Source: Selenomonas sp. (lineage in GTDB: Bacteria > Bacillota > Negativicutes > Selenomonadales > Selenomonadaceae). From it: a stretch of DNA of 36,999 nt. The translations under genes were made by a program, and so were the position numbers. The stretch is from positions 1-36,999 of the forward strand of contig JALEZZ010000065.1 in the NCBI GenBank assembly GCA_022773585.1, given 5' to 3'. Below, in pieces: positions 22,837 to 31,079 of this stretch (within the stretch, counting starts at the first letter, position 1; every line of letters begins with the position of its first letter). The notes beneath the pieces were generated by a model, which ran no database searches, was not told the origin of the DNA, and was given only the letters and a program-made list of their open reading frames with translations.

Positions 22837-24213
22837 TTGACGAAAGTAATTACATATGGAACGTTCGACCTCTTTCACGAGGGTCATTACCGCCTTTTGC
22901 AGCGTGCGAAGGAGCTCGGCGACTATCTGATCGTCGGCGTCACGACAGAGAGCTTCGACAAGGCGCGCGGCAAGCTCAATGTCGTCGATCCGCTCATGAC
23001 GCGCATCGAGAATGTTCGCAAGACGGGCTTTGCTGACAAGATCATCATCGAGGAAGTCCAGGGGCAGAAGTTTTCGGACATCAAGAAGTACGGCATCGAC
23101 ATCTTCGCTATCGGCTCGGATTGGCGCGGCAAGTTCGATTACTTGAAGGAATATTGCAAGGTCGTCTACCTCGAGCGCACGAAGGATGTTTCGAGCACGA
23201 TGCTGCGCGAGAAGATGCGCCACATCCAGCGCATCGGCGTCATCGGCACGGGGCGCATCACGAACCGTTTCATGCCGGAAGCGACGCGCGTGAGCGGCGT
23301 GAATCACCAGGGCGTCTACAACCCGCACAAGGCGAGCGCGGAGCGCCTCGCGAAGGACTGGGGCATTCAGGCATATGATACCGTCGAGGAGCTCTTCGAC
23401 GATGTGGATCTCGTCTATGTCGCAGCGCCGCACCAGTACCACTATGACTACGTGAAGGCAGCGCTCGAGCATGGAAAGCACGTTCTCTGCGAGAAGCCGA
23501 TGGTGCTTCAGAAGGCGCAGGCGGAAGAGCTCTACGCGCTCGCAGCGAAAAAGAACCTCGTGCTCATGGAGGGCATCAAGACGTGCTACTGCCCGTGCTT
23601 CCACAAGCTGCTCGGCATCGTGATGAGCGGCCGCATCGGCACGGTCCGGAACATCGAGGCGTGCTTCACGAAGCTCGAGAATCCCGAGAGCCGGGAGCTG
23701 ACGGACCGGCGCTTTGGCGGCAGCTTCCGCGAGCTCGGCAGCTACGTCCTCATGCCGATTCTCAAGATTTTCGGGCTCGATTACGAAGATATCCGCTTTG
23801 AAAGTATCGATGATGAGAACGGCATCGACCAGTTCACGAAGGTCAGCCTGCGCTACAAGAACGGATTCGCAACGGCGACGTGCGGCCTCGGCGTGAAATC
23901 GGACGGCCGCCTGCTGATCAGCGGCACGACAGGCTACATCGTCGTGCCTGCGCCGTGGTGGCTCATGAGCTATTTCGAGATTCATCGCGAGGATCCGAAC
24001 GATATCGAGCGCTTCTCGGAGCCCTATCTGGATTCCGGCCTCCGCTATGAGATCAGCGAGTTCCTCCATCGCCTTGACGAGCATCCCGAGTCGCAGGAGA
24101 AGAGCCTGTCTGACCAGGAGTCCATCGCTCTGGCAGGTCTCATGGAGAAGTTCAACGAAGTGCATCCGCCGAAAGTCGATGCGGCGGAGGAAGAGAAGGG
24201 AACAAAGGCATGA
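22837..24213 (+). CDS. Cytidylyltransferase (TagD-like) fused to Gfo/Idh/MocA oxidoreductase
   Basis: A 458-residue fusion. Residues 1-128 are a glycerol-3-phosphate cytidylyltransferase-type domain: ITYGTFDLFHEGH with the nucleotidyl-transfer H14-x-x-H17, and R114-T-K-D-V-S-S-T121, the CTP-binding signature. Residues 131-458 are a Gfo/Idh/MocA NAD(P)-dependent oxidoreductase: GVIGTGRITNRF, YVAAPHQYHYDYVKAALE, and the catalytic CEKPM. TTG 22837 yields the standard family N-terminus; GTG 22828, which overlaps the previous stop as GTGA, is the alternative. The first domain should make a CDP-activated polyol or similar; the second could oxidise, reduce or epimerise a sugar or the polyol moiety. 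It shares ATGA with the next gene. Function of each domain is secure at family level, the joint product is not known. Confidence 0.9.
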   Translation: MTKVITYGTFDLFHEGHYRLLQRAKELGDYLIVGVTTESFDKARGKLNVVDPLMTRIENVRKTGFADKIIIEEVQGQKFSDIKKYGIDIFAIGSDWRGKFDYLKEYCKVVYLERTKDVSSTMLREKMRHIQRIGVIGTGRITNRFMPEATRVSGVNHQGVYNPHKASAERLAKDWGIQAYDTVEELFDDVDLVYVAAPHQYHYDYVKAALEHGKHVLCEKPMVLQKAQAEELYALAAKKNLVLMEGIKTCYCPCFHKLLGIVMSGRIGTVRNIEACFTKLENPESRELTDRRFGGSFRELGSYVLMPILKIFGLDYEDIRFESIDDENGIDQFTKVSLRYKNGFATATCGLGVKSDGRLLISGTTGYIVVPAPWWLMSYFEIHREDPNDIERFSEPYLDSGLRYEISEFLHRLDEHPESQEKSLSDQESIALAGLMEKFNEVHPPKVDAAEEEKGTKA

Positions 24214-24938
24214 AATACTGGGCGCATCGCGGCTGCAGCCAGCGCTATCCGGAGAATACGCAGACGTCGTTCGAGAAGGCTATGAGGCTTCGGCAGCTCA
24301 CAGGCATCGAGACAGACGTGCAGCGCACGCGGGATGGCGTGCTCGTCATCATCCACGACGAGCGCGTTGACCGTACGACGGATGGTTCGGGCTGGGTGAA
24401 GGACTACAGCCTGAAGGAGATCAAGAAGCTTTCCATCGATGCTGGAGACGGGCGCACGGAGCACATCCTGACGGCGGAGGAGCTCATCGACCTGCTCCTG
24501 CCGCGCCTGCGCACGGGGATGCTGCTGAATCTCGAGCTCAAGAACAGCAGCGTCCCGTACGAGGGCATGGAGCAGGAGCTTTTGGATCTCGTGCACAAAA
24601 AAGGCGTTGCCGATCAAGTCATCTATTCGACGTTCTACCCGAAGTCGCTCGCGCGGCTCCGGGCGCTCGACCTGTCGGCGCATCTGGCCGTTCTCGCGAC
24701 GCATGCGTCGGACTGCCTCTATTACATCGCGGGCGGGTGCGGCGCAACGGACATCCATCCGTACTGGCAGTCCGTCGACGAGACGCCGGCGCGGCTCCAG
24801 GGCATCGCGGTCCGCGCCTGGATGAGCGGCCATCTCTATCCTGAGCGGCCGACGGGGACGCGGCTTGACGTTGCGCCGCTCGAGGCGCAGGGCATCACGG
24901 ACATCATGATGAATGAGCCGGAGATGTATATCGAGTAA
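24210..24938 (+). CDS. Glycerophosphodiester phosphodiesterase family protein
   Basis: A 242-residue GDPD-family TIM barrel: WAHRG with H6 and R7, ENT at 16-18, metal ligands E34 and D36 in GIETDVQRT, and H49-D50 in VIIHDERVDRTTDG; LNLELKN supplies the later Glu. All catalytic positions appear intact. There is no signal peptide, so it acts in the cytosol, unlike periplasmic GlpQ. The family hydrolyses glycerophosphodiesters to glycerol-3-phosphate and an alcohol; in this block it may recycle or trim a glycerophosphate substituent, or supply glycerol-3-phosphate for the adjacent cytidylyltransferase. The start is ATG in the ATGA overlap with the preceding gene. Confidence 0.93.
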   Translation: MKYWAHRGCSQRYPENTQTSFEKAMRLRQLTGIETDVQRTRDGVLVIIHDERVDRTTDGSGWVKDYSLKEIKKLSIDAGDGRTEHILTAEELIDLLLPRLRTGMLLNLELKNSSVPYEGMEQELLDLVHKKGVADQVIYSTFYPKSLARLRALDLSAHLAVLATHASDCLYYIAGGCGATDIHPYWQSVDETPARLQGIAVRAWMSGHLYPERPTGTRLDVAPLEAQGITDIMMNEPEMYIE

Positions 24939-24958
24939 TCGTGCGTACGGAGGAATTT

Positions 24959-27235
24959 ATGAAGCTGAGCAAGGATGAACAGATTTTCGTCGAGCGCATG
25001 GCGCAGGGGCTGGCGGCGTGGGAGGCATTCCCTGCGGACGGCCGCGCGCTCGTCGTCGGGGAGGCGCCAGGGATGGCGCAGATGCTGCGCAAGCGTTCGC
25101 TTTCGGTCGTGGAAGCGACGAGCAGCGAGGTGCTCTCTGGCACTGGGAACGTGGCGGACGGCGCGTTCGATGTCGTCCTGATGGTGGCGGAGCCTGAACG
25201 GGTGAAGGAGCCGGTCGGGCTCCTTTCTGCATGCCATGCGCTGCTTGCGCCGCACGGGCGGCTGCTGCTCGGCATGAACAACCGCCTCGGGTTCCGCTAT
25301 TTCTGCGGCGATGCAGACATTTATACGGATCGCTCGTTTGACGGCATCGACGATTACCAGCAGGTGTACAAGACGGATGCCGACCAGTTCCGCGGGCGGA
25401 TGTACAGCCGGGCGGAGATCCGCCGCATGCTTGCGGCGGCGGGCTTCGAGGCGCAGAAGTTCTTTGCCGTGGTGTCAGATCTCGCGCATCCGATGCTGCT
25501 CTATGCCGAGGGCTATCTGCCGCATGAATCGCTCGTAGACCGCGTGTTCCCGACATATCATCGGCCGGAGCATGTATTCCTGCAGGAGGAATGTCTCTAC
25601 CGGCCGCTTGTGGAGGAGGGCATGTTCCATGCGATGGCGAATGCGTACTTCATCGAGTGCCCGCTGGACGGTGCATCGTCCGATGTGCTGCATGTGACGT
25701 CGTCGCTCGACCGCCGGAAGGAAGATGCGCTCTTTACTATCGTTCACGGCACGGAGGGACGGGCGGAGCGTGTCGAGAAGCGGGCGGCGTTTCCCGAGGG
25801 ACAGGCGCGGCTCGAGGAAATCGCTGCGCATCATGCGGAGCTCCGTGCGCATGACATCCATACAGTCGAAGACCGTCTCGCAGATGGCGTGTATGAGATG
25901 CCGTATGTCAAGGCGCCGACGGCACAGGTATATTTCCAGTCGCTCATGAAGGCAGGCGACCGCACGGCATTCCTCGCGGCGCTCGATGCGTTCCGCGACG
26001 CCGTTCTCGCATCGTCGGAGCATGAGGCGGAGGACACAGGCGACGGCACGGGCGTCGTGCTCGCGCACGGCTATCTCGACATGGTTCCCATCAACGCATT
26101 TTATCAGGACGGGGCGTTCGTGTTCTTCGACCAGGAATTCGTGATGGAGCACTGCCCGGCGAATGTCATCCTGATGCGCGTCGTCGGGTTCCTCTATTCC
26201 GCCCCCGCCATGAAGCGGTTCCTGCCGCGCGAGGTGCTGATGGAGCGGTATGGCCTCGCGAAGAAAGAGAAGCAGTGGAATGAGACCATCATGGCGTATT
26301 TTTCGAATCTGCGGCAGGTCTCGGAGATGATGGCCGTGCGCGGCCCGCATGAACGCGATGGCGCGCTCGTCGATGCGAATCGCCTGCGCTGCTCGTATCC
26401 GGCGAAGCGCTATCAGGAGCTCTTCGTCGATATTTTTTCGGGGCTCGAGGAGCGGGAGCTCGTCGTGTTTGGCACAGGACAGTGGGCCGAGCGATTCCTC
26501 GACGGGTATGGCAGCCGCTATCCGGTCGCGCATCTCGTGGACAACCAGGCGTCGCGGCAGGGGCAGGAGCTCCGCGGCCACATCATCGAAACGCCGGATG
26601 TATTGCGCACGCTTCCAAAGGATTCCTTCAAAGTGCTGATCTGCGTGAAAGGGTATCTCTCCATCGCGCGGCAGCTCGAGGAAATGGGGATTTCGTCGTA
26701 TGCGTGCTTTGACCCGCTGCGCGACTATCCTTCGGCAAAGCCGGTACTTGACAGGAAGGCTGTGGAGACGGCAGCAACGGACAGCAAGGATGAGGCAGTG
26801 CCTGCCAAGAAGTACCATGTCGGCTACATCGCGGGCGTCTTCGACCTCTTCCACAAGGGCCACTTGAACCTCCTGCAGCGGGCAAAAGAGCAGTGCGACT
26901 TTTTGATTGTCGGCGTAGTGTCGGACGAGGGCGTGCGGAAGTTCAAGCAGGTGGAACCGTTCATCCCTGAGGAGGAGCGCGTGGAAATCGTGCGCGCCTG
27001 CCGCTATGTCGATCAGGCGGAAATCCTGCCGCTGAGTTTCGCAGGGACGCGGGATGCCTGGCATCTCTTCCATTTCGATGTGCAATTTTCGGGCAGTGAT
27101 TATCAGGAGAATGCCGCGTGGCTCTCGGAGCGGGAGTTCTTGAAGCGGCAGGGGGCGGATCTCGTGTTCTTCCCCTATACGCAATCGACGTCGTCGACGC
27201 GCATCAAGTCGCTGATTCAGAAAAAATTGTTGTGA
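24959..27235 (+). CDS. Four-domain protein: methyltransferase-like, kinase-like, Rossmann and cytidylyltransferase
   Basis: A 758-residue protein from ATG 24959 with GGAGG seven bases before; an in-frame GTG at 24941 has no site. Residues about 20-200 resemble a SAM methyltransferase with altered motif I (VVGEAPGM), then FDVVLMV, HGRLLLGMNNRLG and YSRAEIRRMLAAAGF. Residues about 230-480 contain LDMVPIN (D374, N379) and FFDQEF (D391, E393), reminiscent of the catalytic and metal loops of aminoglycoside/choline-kinase folds. Residues 500-590 form a Rossmann unit (VVFGTGQWAERF, HLVDNQ). Residues 619-758 are a cytidylyltransferase: VFDLFHKGH with H632 and H635, and STSSTRI near the C-terminus. 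A kinase plus cytidylyltransferase in one chain suggests phosphorylation and CTP activation of one substrate. The last domain is certain, the kinase call tentative. Confidence 0.8.
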   Translation: MKLSKDEQIFVERMAQGLAAWEAFPADGRALVVGEAPGMAQMLRKRSLSVVEATSSEVLSGTGNVADGAFDVVLMVAEPERVKEPVGLLSACHALLAPHGRLLLGMNNRLGFRYFCGDADIYTDRSFDGIDDYQQVYKTDADQFRGRMYSRAEIRRMLAAAGFEAQKFFAVVSDLAHPMLLYAEGYLPHESLVDRVFPTYHRPEHVFLQEECLYRPLVEEGMFHAMANAYFIECPLDGASSDVLHVTSSLDRRKEDALFTIVHGTEGRAERVEKRAAFPEGQARLEEIAAHHAELRAHDIHTVEDRLADGVYEMPYVKAPTAQVYFQSLMKAGDRTAFLAALDAFRDAVLASSEHEAEDTGDGTGVVLAHGYLDMVPINAFYQDGAFVFFDQEFVMEHCPANVILMRVVGFLYSAPAMKRFLPREVLMERYGLAKKEKQWNETIMAYFSNLRQVSEMMAVRGPHERDGALVDANRLRCSYPAKRYQELFVDIFSGLEERELVVFGTGQWAERFLDGYGSRYPVAHLVDNQASRQGQELRGHIIETPDVLRTLPKDSFKVLICVKGYLSIARQLEEMGISSYACFDPLRDYPSAKPVLDRKAVETAATDSKDEAVPAKKYHVGYIAGVFDLFHKGHLNLLQRAKEQCDFLIVGVVSDEGVRKFKQVEPFIPEEERVEIVRACRYVDQAEILPLSFAGTRDAWHLFHFDVQFSGSDYQENAAWLSEREFLKRQGADLVFFPYTQSTSSTRIKSLIQKKLL

Positions 27236-27244
27236 GGTGGCAGT

Positions 27245-28456
27245 ATGGATTTCGTGTGTGCGCCCGCTGGCATCGTGGATGCGCGGTGGCCGAAACAGGG
27301 CATGAAGGATATGCAGGCGGCTGGATTTTCGGCTGTGATGCTGGACGCGGCGCTCGGCCATCCCGCGCGCCTGATGGAAAAGGGAAAGTCGGAGCCTGGC
27401 ATGAAGGCGTTCCTCGTGGCGGCGAAGGACAGCGGCTGCCGTCTGCCGCTGGCAATGGCGCCGAATCTTTTGCCGGAGACGAAGCGGGAAGACCTCGCCG
27501 GCCGCATCGAGGCGCTCGCGAAGGAGACGCTTGCGGAATGCGTGGCGGCGGGCTGCCCGAAACTCGTGCTTCATCCGCTTTTTGCGGGCATCGAGCGCGA
27601 TGCGCTCTGGGACGAAAACCGCGCGTATTTCCTTCGCATGGCGGAAGCGGCGCGGGCGCAGGGCGTCCAGCTGCTGCTCGTCAATGACGTGCGGAGCGTG
27701 AACGGCCATTACGTGCGCGGCCTGCTCGCGAGCGGTCGTGCGATGCGGGAGATGGTGGATGCACTGAACGAGGCGGCTGGGGAAGATGTATTTGGCTGCT
27801 GCCTCGACATGCAGGCGGCCGGGGCCTGCGGGCAGGATCTCTATGACTTCGTCCACGAGGTTGGAGCGCGCCTGCAGGCCGTGCTGCTGACGGATACGGA
27901 TGGCGACGGGCGGAAGCAGCTCCTGCCGTATACGCTGGCCGAGCGCGGCCAGAGCGAGGCGGACTGGCTCGGCGTGATCCGCGGCCTGCGGGCCGCAGGT
28001 TTTGACGGCCTGCTCGTGCTCGCGCTGCGCGATACGGCAGCGGCGTGTCCGCCGCTCTTGCGGCCGGCGCTGCTCGCGTTTGCGAAGAAGACCGGCGAAT
28101 ACCTCGCGTGGCAGGTCGGCATGGAGCGGGAAATCGCGAAGTATCCGCAGCGCGTGCTCTTCGGTGCGGGCCGCATGTGCCGGAACTATCTCTTGAACTA
28201 TGGCAAGGAGTATCCGCCGCTCTTCACCTGCGACAACAATCCAGCCACCTGGGGCACGGAGGTCGACGGCCTGCCCGTGAAGCCGCCGGAAGCACTGCGG
28301 GAGCTGCCTGAGGACTGCGCCATCTTCATCTGCAATATCTACTATCGCGACATCGAGGCGCAGCTCCGCGAGACGGGGCTTCGGAACCCTGTCGCGTATT
28401 TCAATGACGAATGCCCGCCGCGCGTCGTGCTCGAGAAGATGGAAAAGAGGGGGTGA
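27245..28456 (+). CDS. Xylose-isomerase-like TIM barrel with C-terminal Rossmann domain (divergent)
   Basis: A 403-residue protein with GAGGTGG before ATG 27245. Residues 1-275 have the outline of the sugar phosphate isomerase/epimerase (AP endonuclease 2) TIM barrel: MKDMQAAGFSAVMLDAAL, CPKLVLHPLFAG, VFGCCLDMQAAG, AVLLTDTDGDGR. The usual metal ligands are poorly kept: the ENL-type Glu is replaced in LLLVNDV and the DxGH motif reads LDMQAAG, so the barrel may be non-catalytic. Residues about 300-390 form a small Rossmann unit (VLFGAGRMCRNYL, FTCDNNPATWG, IFICNIYYRDIE) that matches the third domain of the preceding gene's product. Paired with the canonical barrel gene downstream. Substrate unknown. 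Confidence 0.75.
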   Translation: MDFVCAPAGIVDARWPKQGMKDMQAAGFSAVMLDAALGHPARLMEKGKSEPGMKAFLVAAKDSGCRLPLAMAPNLLPETKREDLAGRIEALAKETLAECVAAGCPKLVLHPLFAGIERDALWDENRAYFLRMAEAARAQGVQLLLVNDVRSVNGHYVRGLLASGRAMREMVDALNEAAGEDVFGCCLDMQAAGACGQDLYDFVHEVGARLQAVLLTDTDGDGRKQLLPYTLAERGQSEADWLGVIRGLRAAGFDGLLVLALRDTAAACPPLLRPALLAFAKKTGEYLAWQVGMEREIAKYPQRVLFGAGRMCRNYLLNYGKEYPPLFTCDNNPATWGTEVDGLPVKPPEALRELPEDCAIFICNIYYRDIEAQLRETGLRNPVAYFNDECPPRVVLEKMEKRG

Positions 28457-28460
28457 GCGC

Positions 28461-29408
28461 ATGGAGTTGAGCGTCCAGACGAAGAACATCGTGGAAGATG
28501 CGCATCCGGAAGAAGGTTTTCAGGCGATGCGCGCGGCTGGCTTTTCGTGTGCAGACTTTTCGCTGAACCAGTACCTGCTGAATCTTGACATTTATCAGGA
28601 GCGTCTCAACGGCTTCTTCAGCCAGAGCATGGAGGAGCTCGAAGCATTCTTCCTGCCGCAGAAGCGGGCGGCGGAGGCGGCAGGCGTGCGCATCCATCAG
28701 ATGCACATGCCGTATCCGATTTATGTGCCGCAGGCCTCGGAGCGCGTGAACCGGTATCTCTGGGAAGAGGTCGCGCCGAAGAGCCTGCGCGTGGCAAAGT
28801 TCTTCGGCTGCCACAATATCGTCGTGCACGGCTTCAAGCTGCGGCAATATCTCGGCTCGGAGGAAGCGGAGTGGGCGCAGACGGAAGCCTTCCTCGATGC
28901 GATGGCGCCGCTCGCGGTGGAATGCGGCGTGACGATGTGCATCGAGAATCTCTATGACGGCTTCGGCGGGCACCTCGTCGAGGGGCCGTGCTGCGATGCG
29001 CGCAAGGCGGCCGAGCGCATCGACCGCATGAATGAGAAATACGGGGCCGAGGTTCTCGGCTTCTGCTTTGATTCCGGCCATGCGAACCTCGTCGGCATCG
29101 ATTTCGAGACGTTCCTCACAGTGCTCGGCCCGCGTCTCAAGGTGCTGCATCTTCATGACAATGACGGCCTCCACGACCTGCACCAGATTCCATATACGTT
29201 CGCGAAGACGCGCGAGAATCGGGCATCGACGGATTGGGAGGGCTTTCTGCGCGGGCTGCGCGCCATTCATTTTGCTGGGACGCTGAACTTCGAGACGGCT
29301 CCCGTGCTGACGGCATTCCCCGAAGCATTGAAAATGGACGCGCTTGAGATGCTCGCGAAGATCGGGAGGTACTGGGCGGCGGAAATCGAGAAGGATGCAG
29401 AGCAATGA
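28461..29408 (+). CDS. Sugar phosphate isomerase/epimerase family protein
   Basis: A 315-residue xylose-isomerase-like TIM barrel with conserved metal-binding motifs: IHQMHMPYP, NIVVHGF, MCIENLYDG (Glu ligand), FCFDSGHANLVG (Asp and His) and VLHLHDNDG. The family isomerises or epimerises sugars and sugar acids such as myo-inositol derivatives or hydroxypyruvate. ATG 28461 follows GAGGGGGTGAG four bases after the upstream stop; the gene overlaps the next start as ATGA. It probably prepares or interconverts a polyol or sugar precursor used by the oxidoreductase and cytidylyltransferase domains encoded just upstream. The reaction itself cannot be read from sequence. Confidence 0.88.
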   Translation: MELSVQTKNIVEDAHPEEGFQAMRAAGFSCADFSLNQYLLNLDIYQERLNGFFSQSMEELEAFFLPQKRAAEAAGVRIHQMHMPYPIYVPQASERVNRYLWEEVAPKSLRVAKFFGCHNIVVHGFKLRQYLGSEEAEWAQTEAFLDAMAPLAVECGVTMCIENLYDGFGGHLVEGPCCDARKAAERIDRMNEKYGAEVLGFCFDSGHANLVGIDFETFLTVLGPRLKVLHLHDNDGLHDLHQIPYTFAKTRENRASTDWEGFLRGLRAIHFAGTLNFETAPVLTAFPEALKMDALEMLAKIGRYWAAEIEKDAEQ

Positions 29409-30976
29409 AGCGGAACGCATATCAGAAAGCCTATACGTACTGGAAGCAGGGACAGCTCGAAAAGAGCCGGAAGCTCCTGTTGTCGTCGTGGAAGCAGGCG
29501 GGCAGACAATCCATCTATGGCATGCTGCTGATGGCCTACATCCTGCGCGATGAAAAAAAGCCCGTGTCAGAGGTGCGGCAGCTGCGGGAGCTCCTGGCTG
29601 CGTTTCCGAATGCGCCAGAGCGGAATCTGCTCGCGGATGCCTGGAGCCTGCTGGGCTCGGCGCTCCGCTTGCTCGGAGAGAATGAGGCGGCTGTCAGGGC
29701 GCTTCTGCAGTCGGCGCGGCTCGAGCCAGACGCTGTGCAGAAGCTCGTGGAGTGCAGCAATGCAATTTTCGCGGCAAACTCCGTGGAAACGTTTAAAGCG
29801 GAGGATTTCCAGCATCTCTACGCGCAGTATCAGAAGCTCCTCGCCGGACTGCATCCCGCGGCGTATCCGGCACCGACATGGCATCATGAGAAGCTCCGTA
29901 TCGGGTATCTCTCGCCAGATTTCCGCGACCATGCCATCGCCCAGTTTGTGCGGCCGCTGCTCAGGGACTATGACCATGCCTCCTTCACAGTCTATGCCTA
30001 TTCGCTTGTGGAGCGCGAAGACGCCGTGACGGCGGCGCTCCGTGATGACGATGCCGTCTGGCGCCGCATGGCAGGGCAGTCGTTTTCAGCCATTGCTGAG
30101 CAGATTCGTGCCGATGAAATCGACGTGCTGTTCGACCTCACCGGTCATTCAGCGGGAACGGCTCTGCCGGTTTTCGCCTGGCGTCCTGCGCTGGTGCAGA
30201 TTTCCGGCATCGGGTATTTCAACAGCACGGGGCTCGAAAGCTGCGACGGCTTTCTTTCGGATGTGCACTGCGCACCCGAGGTACGTTCGCCGTATTTCAC
30301 GGAGCCGCTGTTGCGTCTGCCGCGCACGCATTTCTGCTATGTGCCATTCACGCGGTTTCCCGAGGTTGCACCGTCGCCCTGCCTTGCACGTGGCTATGTG
30401 ACGTTCGGCTGCTTCAACAATTTTTCGAAGGTCACGGACGGGATGCTGTCGCTCTGGCGGCAGATTCTCATGGCCGTGCCGGGAGCGCATCTGCTGCTCA
30501 AGCATGCGATTTTTGGCAGCGAGGAAGGGCGGACGTATTCGCTTGAGCGCCTGCAGCGGCTCGGTTTCTCAGACGAGCTTTGCGGGCGCATCGAGATGCG
30601 CGGCCTTTCGCGCGATTACCTGCGCGAGTACGGAGACATGGACATCGCGCTCGACACATTCCCATATCCCGGCGGCCTCACGACGTGCGAGGCGCTCATG
30701 ATGGGCGTGCCGGTCGTGTCGCTCGTGGGCGAGCGCCATGGCGCGCGGTTCGGACGGAGCTTTCTTGAAAATATCGGTCTTGGCGAGCTCGCCGTCGATA
30801 CGAAGGAACGCTATGTCGAGCTCGCGGCCGGCCTGGCGCAGGACGCGCAGACGCTCGCGGCGCTGCGGCAGGTTCTGCGGCCGAAGATGCTGCAGTCGCC
30901 GCTCATGGATGCGAAGCGCTATGTCCAGGATGCCGAAGCGTTGTTTCGCCAGCTCGTCGAAGAGAAATCGCGCTGA
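29405..30976 (+). CDS. TPR-GT41 (SPINDLY/OGT-like) glycosyltransferase
   Basis: A 523-residue protein. Residues 1-130 carry TPR-like helices (AYTYWKQGQLEKSRKLL, LLGSALRLLGENEAAVRALLQS). Residues 158-520 are a GT41 domain: RIGYLSPDFRDH with H176, DVLFDLTGHS, PALVQISGIGY, CFNNFSK with the donor-site Lys, and LDTFPYPGGLTTCEAL followed by GVPVVSL. The catalytic positions look intact apart from GHS for GHT and E for D after TTC. The ATG overlaps the preceding stop (ATGA). A promoter-like sequence begins six bases after its stop. Cytosolic protein O-glycosyltransferase by family; target inferred to be flagellin or another surface protein. Confidence 0.92.
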   Translation: MKRNAYQKAYTYWKQGQLEKSRKLLLSSWKQAGRQSIYGMLLMAYILRDEKKPVSEVRQLRELLAAFPNAPERNLLADAWSLLGSALRLLGENEAAVRALLQSARLEPDAVQKLVECSNAIFAANSVETFKAEDFQHLYAQYQKLLAGLHPAAYPAPTWHHEKLRIGYLSPDFRDHAIAQFVRPLLRDYDHASFTVYAYSLVEREDAVTAALRDDDAVWRRMAGQSFSAIAEQIRADEIDVLFDLTGHSAGTALPVFAWRPALVQISGIGYFNSTGLESCDGFLSDVHCAPEVRSPYFTEPLLRLPRTHFCYVPFTRFPEVAPSPCLARGYVTFGCFNNFSKVTDGMLSLWRQILMAVPGAHLLLKHAIFGSEEGRTYSLERLQRLGFSDELCGRIEMRGLSRDYLREYGDMDIALDTFPYPGGLTTCEALMMGVPVVSLVGERHGARFGRSFLENIGLGELAVDTKERYVELAAGLAQDAQTLAALRQVLRPKMLQSPLMDAKRYVQDAEALFRQLVEEKSR

Positions 30977-30981
30977 AAAAC

Positions 30982-31011
30982 AAGACAATCTTATGAGACT
31001 CGTGCTATACT
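30982..31011 (+). promoter_or_regulatory. Internal promoter of the distal island genes
   Basis: Extended -10 TGC-TATACT (31003-31011) with AAGACA at 30982-30987, an 18-base spacer away. It sits in the 103-base gap after the GT41 gene. The implied transcript start near 31018 precedes the RBS-supported TTG 31080. The -35 is weak (four of six bases). Confidence 0.6.
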
Positions 31012-31079
31012 GTAAAGTATGTATGGCACGGGTCTTTTTCTTTGATGCGTGCAAATGGAGAGGAAGAGAGGGAACTGCC

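Noticed and set aside
25475..28489. Very long open frame on the minus strand (about 1000 codons), with others at 17644-19878, 4117-6339 and 7142-9109
   Set aside because: They lie antisense to well-supported genes in high-GC DNA where the complementary codon position is stop-poor. Their translations are Arg/His/Glu-rich without domain motifs, and they have no ribosome binding sites.
30993..31079. Upstream ATG starts (30993, 31023) for the methyltransferase-like gene
   Set aside because: 30993 lies inside the predicted promoter and 31023 sits at the expected transcript start without a ribosome binding site; TTG 31080 has a strong one.
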